From assembly GCA_051867655.1 (NCBI GenBank), contig JBJDYV010000018.1, positions 105,021 to 169,020 of the forward strand: 64,000 bases of DNA. The letters run 5' to 3'. Made by a program: the position numbers and the translations under genes. The first letter of the stretch is position 1; each line of letters begins with the position of its first letter. Positions 26,401 to 35,451 of this stretch are shown here, in pieces. Source of the stretch: JAJPXI01 sp051867655 (lineage in GTDB: Bacteria > Bacillota > Clostridia > Oscillospirales > Oscillospiraceae). The notes beneath the pieces are model-generated. The model was not told the origin of the DNA. It saw nothing but the letters and a program-made list of their open reading frames with translations, and did no database searches.

Positions 26401-27631
26401 TCTTGGGCGGGATCAAACGCCCGGGGTCCACGAAGGTCTGGAACCGCTCCTCGGTCAGCTCCCCATTGCGCAGCACGGCGGCGCCGATCTCGATGATCAC
26501 ATCCCCCTCCCGGTCAAAACCGGTGGTCTCCAGGTCAAAGGCCACGAACTCCCCGTCCAGGGGATAGGGCTCCCTGCAGCGGTGGACGGCCACCTTTTCG
26601 TCCACATCGTTCTGGAAATAGGCCTCCACGCCGTAGAGGATCTTGATGTCCTTGGCGGCGTGCCAGGCGTCGGGGAAGGACTGCACCACGCCGTGGTCGG
26701 TGATAGCGATGGCCGGGTGGCCCCACTTCTCCGCCTGCTTCACCGCCGCCTTGGTATCGGTCAGAGCGTCCATGGCGGACATGCGGGTATGCAGATGCAG
26801 CTCCACCCGCTTTTCCGGGGCGGTGTCCGCCCGGGGAGGCAGCGGGGGCAGCTCCACCACGCCGGCGGGCTCCAGCACGATCTCCCCCTCAAACTGGTTG
26901 AAGGAGGGCGTGCCCTGCACCTGTACACGCATGCCGGGGGTGATCTTGTCCACGATGGGCTGCCCCGTGTCCCCCGCCATAAAGCGGGACACGCGCACAG
27001 AGTTCTGGAAGTCGGTCACGTCAAAGGAGATGACCCAGGCCTGCCGCTTCTTCATCTCCCGGTGGTTGACGGCGGTGACCTGTCCCTCAATAACGATGGC
27101 CCCCATATCCAGCTCTATGTCGGAGATGGGGGTGATCTTTTTCTTGGAGATCTTGCCGTAGATGGTCTTGTTTTTGGGGCCGGGGGCGCCGCCCCGGGCC
27201 TTCAACGCCGCCTGCAGCGCCTCCTCCCGCATGGCTTCCGTGCGGGCGAACACATCGTCCTCTGGGGGAGCACATTCCGGCGCGGGGGGCGCTTCCTGCT
27301 CCCAGACCGGGGGCGGCGTCTCCTCCCATACAGGGGACACGTCCTCCTCCGGGGGCGGGGGCGGCGCGTCCTCCCACACGGGAAGGGCACTCTCCGGCTC
27401 GGACTGCACAGTCAGCCGGGCGCTGCTCAGCCGGTAGGCGGCGGCCAGTTCCGTCTCCAGACGCGGCAAAAGCGCCCCCAGGGGCCGGGGGCACTCCAGC
27501 ACCGCCTCCAGGGTGCGCGCCTTGGCGTCGATGGAGGCGGAAACCACCAGCACATCGGCCAGCTCCAACCCCAGGGCGGCGTCCGGGTGGTAGGCGGTAA
27601 ACATTTTTAAAAAGCTAAGTTTTTCAGACAT
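23444..27631 (-). CDS. polC: DNA polymerase III alpha subunit, PolC type
   Basis: A 1395-residue replicative polymerase. Order of domains: variable N-terminal domain, a Pro/Glu/Trp-rich linker (about residues 85-125), OB fold (about 170-265), PHP domain (ELHLHTRMSAMDALTD, AITDHGVVQSFPDA), proofreading exonuclease inserted in PHP (FVAFDLETTGFD, LVAHNAAFDTSFI, HHHRADDDAATC), zinc-binding CPKC...CPVC, and the catalytic palm with PDIDLNFSGEYQ. The inserted exonuclease defines PolC rather than DnaE. The linker is longer and more proline-rich than in Bacillus. It ends the pyrH-to-polC gene run. Confidence 0.97.
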   Translation of the reverse strand: MSEKLSFLKMFTAYHPDAALGLELADVLVVSASIDAKARTLEAVLECPRPLGALLPRLETELAAAYRLSSARLTVQSEPESALPVWEDAPPPPPEEDVSPVWEETPPPVWEQEAPPAPECAPPEDDVFARTEAMREEALQAALKARGGAPGPKNKTIYGKISKKKITPISDIELDMGAIVIEGQVTAVNHREMKKRQAWVISFDVTDFQNSVRVSRFMAGDTGQPIVDKITPGMRVQVQGTPSFNQFEGEIVLEPAGVVELPPLPPRADTAPEKRVELHLHTRMSAMDALTDTKAAVKQAEKWGHPAIAITDHGVVQSFPDAWHAAKDIKILYGVEAYFQNDVDEKVAVHRCREPYPLDGEFVAFDLETTGFDREGDVIIEIGAAVLRNGELTEERFQTFVDPGRLIPPKITTLTSITDDMVRGAPTPTEAVKQFLEFAAGRPLVAHNAAFDTSFIAAQCRRDGVEFINPSVDTVVLGQYLLPDLKDHKLDTIAAHLQLPGFHHHRADDDAATCALALGGMLPLLRERNVETLDQVNPTLVTMKRGGKGRRTPYHLIILVKNKTGLRNLYKLVSLAHLEHFSRWPVMPKSVIEENKEGLIFGSACEAGELFRAMVDGADDEELERIASWYDYLEIQPISNNAFMLRPDKEGHAAARDEEQLRNWNRRIVELGKRMGKPVCATGDVHFMNREDEIFRHVLLASKGFEDADSPNPLYFRTTDEMLEEFSYLGEETAHEVVVTNTNLVADWCEPIEPLPHGLFAPKLENSDGELRDLVWGKAHALYGEEPPQIVVDRINAELTDIINCKYDVIYMSAQKLVQDSLAHGYLVGSRGSVGSSLVAFMSGITEVNSLPAHYRCPKCKHSDFDFAQDPAHTYGCGADMPDAVCPVCGTKYDKDGFNIPFETFLGFGGDKVPDIDLNFSGEYQANAHRYTFELFGQNHVFRAGTIGTVAEKTAHGYVKKYCEERGIRISKAEESRLALGCTGVKRTTGQHPGGMVVIPQDKEIYDFCPVQHPADDKDSDIITTHFEYHSMESNLLKLDMLGHDDPSMIRMLQDLTGVDPQKIPLDDPGTMSLFTSSKALGYENDPILGPTGAVAIPEFNTRFTRGVLEETQPTQVDTLLRISGFTHGTDVWLGNARDLILSETATASQCVGCRDDIMIYLISKGFEPKRAFKIMEAVRKGRGLPEGAEQEMIDHEVPDWYIDSCKKIKYLFPKAHAVAYVMMALRIAWFKVHRPLAFYATFFSIRAKAFDATVMCQGMERCLAKMKEIQAKSQFKEKDKRPTAVEEDMLVTLEVVYEFYLRGFQFERMDIFRSEATRFVPDEEKGTLLPPFNTIPGLGDSAALDLAAVKNQKDFISIEEIARACPKASKTHIEQLKEMGAFGTLPDTSQMSLF

Positions 27632-27644
27632 GGCGTTTCCTTTT

Positions 27645-28682
27645 CTACAGAGTCTCGATCAAAGCAAACAACTCGTCCACCAACTGTTCCTCGGGGACCT
27701 TTTTCACGATCTCCCCCTTGCGGAACAGCACACCCTCGCCCTTGCCGCCGGCCAGACCCACGTCGGCGGCGGAGGCCTCCCCGGGGCCGTTGACCACGCA
27801 GCCCATGACGGCCACGGTGATGGGCTTGTTCACGGTCTTCAGGCGCTCCTCCACCTGATGGGCCAGGCCGATCAGGTCGATGGAGGTCCGCCCGCAGGTG
27901 GGGCAGGAGATCAGCTCGGGGCCGTCCTTGCGCAGGCCAGCCGCCTTTAAAATCTTTTTCGCGGCGACGATCTCCTCCACCGGGTCGGCGGACAGGGAGA
28001 CCCGCATGGTATCCCCCACGCCCAGGGCCAGCAGGCCGCCGATGCCGATGGCGGATTTCAGCGTGCCCATCTCCACGGTACCCGCCTCGGTCACGCCGAG
28101 GTGTAAAGGATAATCACTTTTCTCGGCCATGAGCCGGTAGGCCGCCATGGTCAGGGGCACGGAGGAGGATTTCAGGGAGACACAGATGTCGTCAAAATCG
28201 AATTGATGTAACAGCTCAATGTGTCCGAACGCGGACTCCACCAGGGCTTCCGGGGTGACGCCGCCGTACTTCGCCAGAATGGGCTTTTCCAGGGAGCCGC
28301 CGTTGACTCCAATGCGAATGGGAAGGTTTTTCGCTTTACAAATATCGGCCACGGCCTTCACCCGCTCGGGCGCGCCGATGTTGCCGGGGTTGATGCGGAT
28401 TTTGTCCGCCCCGGCGGCAGCGGCCTCCAGCGCCAGCTTGTAGTCGAAGTGGATGTCGGCCACCAGGGGAATGGAGATCTGCTCTTTAATGGCTCCGAGG
28501 GCGTGGGCGGCCGCCAGGTCGGGCACCGCCACACGCACGATGTCGCATCCGGCGGCCTCCAGGCGGTGGATCTGCTCCACCGTGGCGCGCACATCGTCGG
28601 TGCGAGTATTGCACATGGACTGGATCGTCACAGGCGCGCCGCCGCCGATGGGGACGCCGCCCACCAAAATCTGTTTGGACAT
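27645..28682 (-). CDS. ispG: 4-hydroxy-3-methylbut-2-enyl diphosphate synthase
   Basis: A 345-residue iron-sulfur enzyme of the MEP isoprenoid pathway. TIQSMCNTRTDD, LVADIHFDYKLALEA, and the [4Fe-4S] cysteines in ISCPTCGRTSIDL and VMGCVVNGPGEA are all present. It converts MEcPP to HMBPP. The gene follows rseP with a 1-nt gap and precedes polC by 13 nt. With dxr three genes upstream it shows an MEP pathway here. Confidence 0.96.
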   Translation of the reverse strand: MSKQILVGGVPIGGGAPVTIQSMCNTRTDDVRATVEQIHRLEAAGCDIVRVAVPDLAAAHALGAIKEQISIPLVADIHFDYKLALEAAAAGADKIRINPGNIGAPERVKAVADICKAKNLPIRIGVNGGSLEKPILAKYGGVTPEALVESAFGHIELLHQFDFDDICVSLKSSSVPLTMAAYRLMAEKSDYPLHLGVTEAGTVEMGTLKSAIGIGGLLALGVGDTMRVSLSADPVEEIVAAKKILKAAGLRKDGPELISCPTCGRTSIDLIGLAHQVEERLKTVNKPITVAVMGCVVNGPGEASAADVGLAGGKGEGVLFRKGEIVKKVPEEQLVDELFALIETL

Positions 28683-28683
28683 A

Positions 28684-29796
28684 TTACACCCCCGCTATTT
28701 TCAGCACATCGCTGACCGCGATGACGACCATCAGGGCCATCAGGGCGACAAAGCCCGCCGTATTGACCCAGCCCTCATATTTGGGATCGAGCTTTTTCCG
28801 GGTAAGCAATTTAAAGACTCCGCCCACGATCAAAAAGAAGATCCGTCCGCCGTCCAGGGCGGGAATGGGCAGCAAGTTCATGACCGCCAGGTTGATGGCG
28901 ATAAAGGCCATAATACCAAAAATGTTTTCCAGCGCGCCCAGGATGGGCGACATCCCCTGCTGCGCCGCGGCCGCGGCGCCCGCCTGTCCGGACTGCCCCA
29001 CCAGGTCCACGATCCCGATGACGCCGGACATATCCCGGATGCCCACCGCGCCGGTGATCAGGTCGCCCAGGCCGATCCACACAGCGCGCACGCAGTAAAT
29101 CGCCTGATACCAGCTATACTGCAGGATGCGCCCCGGTGTGGCCTTTTCCGGCATGCCGAAGTAGATGCCGCGCTTGTAGGTGGTATTCCCCTGCTCATCC
29201 ACCACGGGCACCTTGCAGGCAAAGTCGAAATTCTCCAGCACAATGTGCTCCCCGTCCCGCACGACCTCCAGATCCACCACGTCGCCCGCGCGGCCCAGGA
29301 ACAGGCTGACGTCGTTCACCAGGTAGGTGCGGTGTCCGTCGATGCGGTAAAAACGGTCGCCCGCCTGCAGGCCGCCCTGCTCCAGGTGCTCCGCCCCCTC
29401 CATGAAGCCGGTGACCACGGGCGCGGAAAAGGCGGTGGCCTGGGAAAAGAGCACCAGGATAATCAGAAGGCCCGCCACAAAATTCATGAAGGAGCCGGCC
29501 GCCAGAATGATCAATTTCTTCCAGGCGGCCTGGCACTCGAAGGAGCGGGGATCGTCGGTGGCCTCGTCCTCCCCCTCCATGGCGCAGAAGCCGCCAATGG
29601 GGAAAGCCCGCAGGCTGTACTCCGTCTCCCCCTTGGTCTTGTGCAGCAGCCGGGGACCCATGCCGATGGAAAACTCGTTTACCTTCACCCCCAGCAGCTT
29701 GGCGGTGAAGAAGTGTCCGAATTCGTGCACGGCAATGAGCAGGCCGAAAAGGATGATCGCGATCAGGATATACAGGATATACTGCAACAAAGTCAC
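28684..29796 (-). CDS. rseP: Site-2 intramembrane metalloprotease RseP/YluC
   Basis: A 370-residue membrane protease. HEFGHF near residue 24 is the HExxH zinc motif; one PDZ-like domain lies in the middle (LEQGGLQAGDRFYRIDG); NLLPIPALDGGRIFF supplies the LDG motif with the third zinc ligand. It cleaves anti-sigma factors and remnant signal peptides in the membrane. The start is uncertain: GTG at 29796 overlaps the dxr stop, but the GAGGTGA there could instead serve a TTG at about 29787. Confidence 0.94.
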   Translation of the reverse strand: MTLLQYILYILIAIILFGLLIAVHEFGHFFTAKLLGVKVNEFSIGMGPRLLHKTKGETEYSLRAFPIGGFCAMEGEDEATDDPRSFECQAAWKKLIILAAGSFMNFVAGLLIILVLFSQATAFSAPVVTGFMEGAEHLEQGGLQAGDRFYRIDGHRTYLVNDVSLFLGRAGDVVDLEVVRDGEHIVLENFDFACKVPVVDEQGNTTYKRGIYFGMPEKATPGRILQYSWYQAIYCVRAVWIGLGDLITGAVGIRDMSGVIGIVDLVGQSGQAGAAAAAQQGMSPILGALENIFGIMAFIAINLAVMNLLPIPALDGGRIFFLIVGGVFKLLTRKKLDPKYEGWVNTAGFVALMALMVVIAVSDVLKIAGV

Positions 29797-30935
29797 CTCG
29801 CTGCGATTTTCCGTCCGGCGGCGTCAGCGGCCAGGATCTCTTCCAGGCCGGGCGCGGAGACGGCGGGCACCTGGGACAGAGCATCCTCCACCAGGCGGGG
29901 GATGTCGTAGAAGCCGATCTCGTCGGCCAGGAACCGGGCCACGGCCACCTCATTGGCGCCGTTCATAATGGCGGGGGCGGTGCCGCCGGTCTTGGCGGCG
30001 CCCATGGCCAGAGCCAGACAGGGAAACGCCTCCAGATCGGGGGGAGCGAAGTGCAGCGGCCCACACGTCAACAGGTCCAGGGTGTCCGCCGGGCCGGGCA
30101 GCCGCGCCGGCCAAGTCAGGGCGTACTGGATGGGCAGGCGCATATCGGGCGCGCCCAGTTGGGCCAGCACCGCTCCATCGCAGTATTCCACCAGGGAGTG
30201 GACAATACTCTCCCGGTGGATGACCACGGAAATTTTCTCCGGCGGCATGTCGTACAGCCGCATGGCCTCGATGAATTCCAGGCCCTTATTCATCATGGTA
30301 GCAGAGTCGATGGTGATTTTTGCACCCATGGACCAGTTGGGGTGTTTCAGCGCCTGCGCCCGGGTGACATTCTCCAGCTCGGCGCGGCTCTTTCCGAAGA
30401 AGGGCCCGCCCGAGGCGGTCAGGATCAGGCGCTTCACCTCTCCCCTGCTGTTGCCCTCCAGGCTCTGGAACAGGGCGGAGTGCTCCGAGTCCACGGGGAT
30501 GATCTCAGCCCCCTTCTCCCGGGCGCGCTTCATAACCAACTCCCCGGCGCACACCAAGGTCTCCTTGTTGGCCAGGGCGATGCGCTTGCCCGCGTCGATG
30601 GCGGCCAAGGTGGGAACCAGCCCGGCCACACCCACCACGGCGGTGACGACGGTGTCGGACTCGGGCAGAGCGGCAGCCTCCACCACGCCTTCCGGCCCGG
30701 AGGCCACGCGGATGGACGTATCCGCCAGGCGCACCTTCAGGTCAGCGGCGGCATCCGGATCGGTGAGCACCACCAAGCGGGGCCTGAACTGCCGGGCCTG
30801 CTGCTCCAACAGGTCCACGCTCCGGTGGGCGGTCAGCGCGCCCACAGAGAAACCAAGGGCGGCGATCACTTCCAGCGATTGCCGCCCGATGGAGCCGGTG
30901 GAGCCCAAAATCGAAATGGTTCTGTTTTGGTTCAT
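29793..30935 (-). CDS. dxr: 1-deoxy-D-xylulose 5-phosphate reductoisomerase
   Basis: A 380-residue enzyme of the MEP pathway. The NADPH site is SILGSTGSIGRQSLEVI; ANKETLVCAGELV, PVDSEHSALFQSL and TASGGPFFG are conserved substrate and metal regions; MNKGLEFIEAM completes the active site. The ATG at 30935 is preceded by GAGG at 9 nt; an in-frame TTG upstream overlaps this ribosome site and is not used. Located between cdsA and rseP as in many Bacillota. Confidence 0.96.
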   Translation of the reverse strand: MNQNRTISILGSTGSIGRQSLEVIAALGFSVGALTAHRSVDLLEQQARQFRPRLVVLTDPDAAADLKVRLADTSIRVASGPEGVVEAAALPESDTVVTAVVGVAGLVPTLAAIDAGKRIALANKETLVCAGELVMKRAREKGAEIIPVDSEHSALFQSLEGNSRGEVKRLILTASGGPFFGKSRAELENVTRAQALKHPNWSMGAKITIDSATMMNKGLEFIEAMRLYDMPPEKISVVIHRESIVHSLVEYCDGAVLAQLGAPDMRLPIQYALTWPARLPGPADTLDLLTCGPLHFAPPDLEAFPCLALAMGAAKTGGTAPAIMNGANEVAVARFLADEIGFYDIPRLVEDALSQVPAVSAPGLEEILAADAAGRKIAAR

Positions 30936-30950
30936 ATGGTTTCGCCTCAA

Positions 30951-31775
30951 TTAAAAGACAGGAAAATAGGTCACGATGAAGAGGATCACCGGCCCGCAGA
31001 AGATCATGCTGTCAAAGCGGTCCAGCATCCCGCCGTGGCCGGGCAGCAGGTGGCCGTAATCCTTGACCCCAAACTGCCGCTTGATGAAGGAGAAGACCAG
31101 GTCGCCCAGCTCAGTGACCAGCGCGCCCAGCAGACCGCACAGGCCCAGCGGGACCAGCGACACGTCGCAGCCCTCAATGGCACCGATGACCAGGCCGTAC
31201 AGCACCGCGAACAGGACGCCGCCCGCGAAGCCGCAGAAATACCCCTCCACGCTCTTCTTGGGGCTGACCCGGGTGACGCCCCGGTGCTTGCCCAGGAAGA
31301 CGCCGCCGAAATAGGCTGCGCCGTCGGTGATGAAGCTCAAAAGCACCGCCAGCAGGACCAGGTATCTGCCCTGCACCATGCCGCGCAGCTGCACCAGAGC
31401 GGACAGCCCCAGAGGGATCGCCGCGCCGGCGAACAGGGTCAGCAGCACATGGTAAAAGCCGAGAGAGACGTCCCCTTCGTCATAGGCCCGGATGGCGCAC
31501 CAGAAGGAGACCGCCGTGACCACAAACAGGCACACACAGGCCACGGGTACCCCCAGGCCCGCCCAATTTCCCAGTGGGATCAGGACGGCGGAGAGCAGGG
31601 TGACCACCCGCATGGGAACGGTGATCTTTCCCTCCCCCGTGGCACGCAGCAGCTCAAAGGCCGCCATACCGGAGATAAAGGCCACCACCAGGGCCCACCA
31701 GAAGGGGGGCAGGAACAGGATGACCGCCATCAAAAGCGGGACAAAGATCACGGCTACGATGATTCGTTTGGCCAA
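30951..31775 (-). CDS. cdsA: Phosphatidate cytidylyltransferase
   Basis: A 274-residue membrane enzyme with seven to eight hydrophobic segments and the C-terminal CDP-diglyceride synthase signature (KDYGHLLPGHGGMLDRFDSM). It makes CDP-diacylglycerol from phosphatidate and CTP. It lies 2 bp after uppS and 15 bp before dxr, part of the conserved envelope-lipid cluster. Confidence 0.95.
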   Translation of the reverse strand: MAKRIIVAVIFVPLLMAVILFLPPFWWALVVAFISGMAAFELLRATGEGKITVPMRVVTLLSAVLIPLGNWAGLGVPVACVCLFVVTAVSFWCAIRAYDEGDVSLGFYHVLLTLFAGAAIPLGLSALVQLRGMVQGRYLVLLAVLLSFITDGAAYFGGVFLGKHRGVTRVSPKKSVEGYFCGFAGGVLFAVLYGLVIGAIEGCDVSLVPLGLCGLLGALVTELGDLVFSFIKRQFGVKDYGHLLPGHGGMLDRFDSMIFCGPVILFIVTYFPVF

Positions 31776-31777
31776 GT

Positions 31778-32521
31778 TCAGACACCTCCGTAGCGACGGG
31801 AGCGATGCTGATACGCAGCGATCGCTTTCAGCAGTTCTTTTTTGCTGAAGTCAGGCCAAAGTACGTCAGTAAAGTAAAATTCGGCATAGGCCGACTGCCA
31901 GGGTAAAAAGTTGGACAGGCGCAGCTCTCCGCTGGGCCGGATGATCAGGTCGGGGTCGGGCACCCCCGCGGAGAACAGATAGCCGGAAAAGGCATCCTCC
32001 GTCAGGTGGTTGGGATCGGCCTTCCCGCTGATGCAGTCGGCGGCAAAGGCCCGGGCAGCCCGGACGATCTCATCCCGTCCGCCGTAGTTCAGGCAGATGT
32101 TCACCTGGCAGCCCTCGTAGTGTGTGGAGATCTCCTCCGTCTGCTCGCAGAGCAGGCGCAGCTCCTCGTCCAGGACGGACAGGTCGCCGAAGAATTTCAT
32201 CTTGACCTTATCCCGCTCCATCCGGCTGATGGCCTCCAGAAGGTACTTCTTCAAAAGGCCCATGATGGCGGCGACCTCTTCCGCCGGGCGTTTCCAGTTC
32301 TCGGTGGAAAAGGCGTACACCGTCAGGTAGTCCAGGCCGATGTCCTTGCAGTAGGTGGCAATGGTGCGGAAGGTCTCCGACCCCGCCGCGTGTCCGGCGG
32401 TGCGGGGCAGGCCCCTGCGCTTCGCCCACCGCCCGTTGCCGTCCATGATGATGGCGATGTGACGGGGCAGGTGGGCGAAATCTACGTCAGGTATATTCTC
32501 TTTTTTCCTCAAAAATGCCAT
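31778..32521 (-). CDS. uppS: Undecaprenyl diphosphate synthase
   Basis: A 247-residue cis-prenyltransferase. IAIIMDGNGRWAKRRGLPR is the substrate-binding motif; YAFSTENWKRP and RPSGELRLSNFLPWQSAYAEFYF are also typical. It builds the C55 lipid carrier for peptidoglycan. No clear ribosome site is visible; the gene starts 7 bp after frr and is probably translated by coupling. Confidence 0.96.
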   Translation of the reverse strand: MAFLRKKENIPDVDFAHLPRHIAIIMDGNGRWAKRRGLPRTAGHAAGSETFRTIATYCKDIGLDYLTVYAFSTENWKRPAEEVAAIMGLLKKYLLEAISRMERDKVKMKFFGDLSVLDEELRLLCEQTEEISTHYEGCQVNICLNYGGRDEIVRAARAFAADCISGKADPNHLTEDAFSGYLFSAGVPDPDLIIRPSGELRLSNFLPWQSAYAEFYFTDVLWPDFSKKELLKAIAAYQHRSRRYGGV

Positions 32522-32528
32522 AGTGGGA

Positions 32529-33083
32529 TCAGACTGCCATCAGCTCGGCTTCCTTCTTGGCAGTCAGGTCGTCGATCTCCTTGCAGCGCTTGTCGGTCAG
32601 GTCCTGGAGCTCCTTCTCGTACTCCTTGCGGTCGTCCTCGGTCATCTCGCCCTTCTTCTCCATGGCCTTGTACTTGTCCATGGCGTCCCGGCGGATGTTG
32701 CGGATGGCCACCTTGCCGTTCTCGCCGTACTTGCGTACCTGCTTGCTCAGCTCCTTGCGGCGCTCCTCGGTCAGCTGGGGGAAGGTCAGGCGGATCACGC
32801 GGCCGTCGTTCTGGGGGTTGATGCCCAGGTCGGAGGTCTGGATGGCCTTCTCAATGGCTTTCAGGAGGCTGCCGTCCCAGGGCTGGATCATCAGCACGCG
32901 GGGATCGGGGGTGGAGATGGCGGCCACCTGGTTCAGCGGGGTGGGAGAGCCATAATAGTCCACGGTGATCTTATCCAGCACGCCGGGGTTGGCGCGGCCG
33001 GCGCGTACGGAGGCGAAGTCGCTCTTGACCACTTCAATGGTCTTGCCCATCTTGGCGTCAAATTCCTTGTTGATCTCTTTCAT
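32529..33083 (-). CDS. frr: Ribosome recycling factor
   Basis: A 184-residue protein matching RRF along its length, with the helical arms (FASVRAGRANPGVLDKI, LTEERRKELSKQVRKYGENGKVAIRNIRRDAMDKYK). It splits post-termination ribosomes with EF-G. AAGGAGG precedes the ATG. It follows pyrH by 17 bp. Confidence 0.97.
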   Translation of the reverse strand: MKEINKEFDAKMGKTIEVVKSDFASVRAGRANPGVLDKITVDYYGSPTPLNQVAAISTPDPRVLMIQPWDGSLLKAIEKAIQTSDLGINPQNDGRVIRLTFPQLTEERRKELSKQVRKYGENGKVAIRNIRRDAMDKYKAMEKKGEMTEDDRKEYEKELQDLTDKRCKEIDDLTAKKEAELMAV

Positions 33084-33100
33084 GGGTGCATCCTCCTTTT

Positions 33101-33817
33101 TTAATCTCTCACGATAGTGCCGATCTTCTCGCCCATGACCGCCCGGAAGATGTTCTCCGGGTCCTTCAGGGCAAAGAGCAGCACGGGGATCTTATTATCC
33201 ATGGACAGGGACGTGGCGGTGGAATCCATGACCTGCAGCCGCTGGGCCAGCACGTCGCCGTAGGTGATGGAGTCGTACTTGACGGCGGAGGGGTCCACAT
33301 GGGGGTCGGCGGAGTAGACGCCGTCGATGTTCTTGGCCAGCAGGATCACGTCCGCATTGATCTCGGCGGCACGGAGCACGGCCGCGGTGTCGGTGGAGAA
33401 GAAGGGGTTGCCGGTGCCGCAGCCGAAGATGACCACGCGGCCCTTCTCCAGGTGGCGGATGGCCCGGGAGCGGATGTACGGCTCGGCGATGGCGCGCATC
33501 TCGATGGCGGTCTGCACCCGCACGTCCACACCCTTCTGCTCCAGCACGTCGGCCACGGCCAGCGCGTTGATGCTGGTCGCCAGCATGCCCATGTGGTCAG
33601 CGCGGGTGCGCTCCATACGGCCGCCGCCGTCCTTGACGCCCCGCCAGAAGTTGCCGCCGCCGACGACCACGCCGACCTGCACGCCCTGCTCCACGCAGCG
33701 CTTGATGACGTCACATACCTGACCGATCACAGAAAAATCCAGCCCGCGGGAGGCGTCCCCCGCCAGGGCCTCGCCGCTGATCTTCAGCAGCACACGACGA
33801 TATTTCGGCTGTTCCAT
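33101..33817 (-). CDS. pyrH: Uridylate kinase
   Basis: A 238-residue UMP kinase of the amino-acid kinase fold: RVLLKISGEALAGD at the N terminus, VVVGGGNFWRG, and GTGNPFFSTDTAAVLRAAEI. It makes UDP from UMP. An ATG 11 codons further upstream lacks a ribosome site, while the ATG at 33817 has AAGGGA about 10 nt before it, giving the standard length. It heads the minus-strand gene run and is divergent from asnS. Confidence 0.95.
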   Translation of the reverse strand: MEQPKYRRVLLKISGEALAGDASRGLDFSVIGQVCDVIKRCVEQGVQVGVVVGGGNFWRGVKDGGGRMERTRADHMGMLATSINALAVADVLEQKGVDVRVQTAIEMRAIAEPYIRSRAIRHLEKGRVVIFGCGTGNPFFSTDTAAVLRAAEINADVILLAKNIDGVYSADPHVDPSAVKYDSITYGDVLAQRLQVMDSTATSLSMDNKIPVLLFALKDPENIFRAVMGEKIGTIVRD

Positions 33818-33985
33818 TGTAAACACATCCCTTGCGTTTTCTTCGTTCATACAGATGATATTATATTAAAAATTTACCCGTTTGCATAGGGGGTCAAAAA
33901 ACTTTTTTACAAAATGTTTAGACTTGCCTGGATTATCGGTGGACCGCGCTTTCCCCTGACATTCATGCTTTCCCGGGAATCCCTC

Positions 33986-34013
33986 TTGTAAATTTTTGTG
34001 ATTGCAGTATAAT
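33986..34013 (+). promoter_or_regulatory. Sigma-A-type promoter of asnS
   Basis: TTGTAA (33986-33991), 16-bp spacer, TATAAT (34008-34013), about 40 bp ahead of the asnS ATG. No T-box or other leader structure fits in the short 5' region. Confidence 0.75.
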
Positions 34014-34053
34014 ATGGTATTAGCATTGAAAATGTAGAGAGAGGAAGTATCCT

Positions 34054-35448
34054 ATGGAACGCATACAAATCGCCCGCATCTTTGCCGACCAGGAGTCCTT
34101 CGGCGGCCAGACCGTCACAGTCATGGGCTGGGCCCGCACCATCCGCGACATGAAGACCTTTGGCTTCATCGAGCTGAACGACGGCTCCTGCTTCAAGAAC
34201 TTGCAGGTGGTCCTGGACGCCAACGCTCTGGATAACTATAAGGAGATCACCGGCCAGAATGTAGGCGCCGCGCTGATCGTCACCGGCACCGTGGTGCTGA
34301 CCCCCGAGGCCAAGCAGCCTTTGGAAATCAAGGCCGCCTCCATCGCGGTGGAGGGTCCCTCCTCCCCCGAGTACCCCCTGCAGAAGAAGCGCCACAGCGT
34401 GGAGTATCTGCGCACCATCCAGCATCTGCGTCCCCGTACCAACCTGTTTTCCGCCGCCTTCCGGGTTCGCAGCGTAGCCGCCCACGCCATTCACTGCTTC
34501 TTCCAGGACCGCGGCTTTGTCTACGTCCACACCCCCATCATCACCGCCTCCGACTGCGAGGGCGCCGGTGAGATGTTTCAGGTGACCACCCTGGACGTGA
34601 ACGATCCTCCCCGCCTGGAGGACGGCAGCGTGGACTGGTCCCAGGACTTCTTCGGCAAGCGGGCCAACCTGACCGTGTCCGGCCAGCTGAACTGCGAGAA
34701 CTTCGCCATGGCCTTCGGTTCCGTGTACACCTTCGGCCCCACTTTCCGGGCTGAGAACTCCAACACCCAGCGCCACGCCGCCGAGTTCTGGATGATCGAG
34801 CCGGAGATCGCCTTCGCCGACCTGTCCGATGACATGGATCTGGCCGAGGATATGATCAAATATATCATCAACTACGTCATGGAAAAGTGCCCCGATGAGA
34901 TGAACTTCTTCAACTCCTTCGTGGACAAGGGGCTGGTGGAGCGTTTGAAGCACGTGGCCTCCTCCGACTTTGGCCGGGTCAGCTACACCGAGGCCGTGGA
35001 GATCCTGAAGCAGAACAACGACAAGTTCGACTACAAGGTGGAGTGGGGCTGCGACCTGCAGACCGAGCACGAGCGCTTCCTGACCGAGCAGATCTTCAAG
35101 AAGCCCGTGTTCGTCACCGACTACCCCAAGGACATCAAGGCCTTCTATATGCGCCTGAACGACGACGGCAAGACCGTGGCCGCCGCCGACTGCCTGGTGC
35201 CCGGCATCGGCGAGATCATCGGCGGCTCCCAGCGTGAGGAGCGCCTCGACGTGCTGGAGGCGCGCATGGCGGAGCTGGGGCTGAACCCCGAGGATTACTG
35301 GTGGTATCTGGACCTGCGCCGCTACGGCTCCTGCCGTCACGCCGGCTTCGGCCTGGGCTTCGAGCGCATGGTCATGTACCTGACCGGCATCTCCAACATC
35401 CGCGACGTGGAGCTGCACCCCCGTACCGTGGGCAACGCGGAGTTTTAA
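34054..35448 (+). CDS. asnS: Asparaginyl-tRNA synthetase
   Basis: A 464-residue class IIb synthetase with an N-terminal OB fold (VTVMGWARTIRDMKTFGFIELNDGSC) and catalytic motifs in RPRTNLFSAAFRVRS, FTFGPTFRAENSNTQRHAAEFWMIEPE and the C-terminal GFGLGFERMVMYLTGI. The FWMIEPE stretch is typical of AsnRS rather than AspRS. It charges tRNA-Asn directly. This matters because an indirect Asn route (AspRS plus GatCAB) is also encoded in this window. Confidence 0.95.
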   Translation: MERIQIARIFADQESFGGQTVTVMGWARTIRDMKTFGFIELNDGSCFKNLQVVLDANALDNYKEITGQNVGAALIVTGTVVLTPEAKQPLEIKAASIAVEGPSSPEYPLQKKRHSVEYLRTIQHLRPRTNLFSAAFRVRSVAAHAIHCFFQDRGFVYVHTPIITASDCEGAGEMFQVTTLDVNDPPRLEDGSVDWSQDFFGKRANLTVSGQLNCENFAMAFGSVYTFGPTFRAENSNTQRHAAEFWMIEPEIAFADLSDDMDLAEDMIKYIINYVMEKCPDEMNFFNSFVDKGLVERLKHVASSDFGRVSYTEAVEILKQNNDKFDYKVEWGCDLQTEHERFLTEQIFKKPVFVTDYPKDIKAFYMRLNDDGKTVAAADCLVPGIGEIIGGSQREERLDVLEARMAELGLNPEDYWWYLDLRRYGSCRHAGFGLGFERMVMYLTGISNIRDVELHPRTVGNAEF

Positions 35449-35451
35449 GCC

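Noticed and set aside
23513..27610. A 1365-codon open frame on the plus strand opposite polC
   Set aside because: It is a codon-bias shadow in GC-rich DNA; the translation is low-complexity Gly/His/Val/Leu without domains, while the minus strand encodes an unmistakable PolC.
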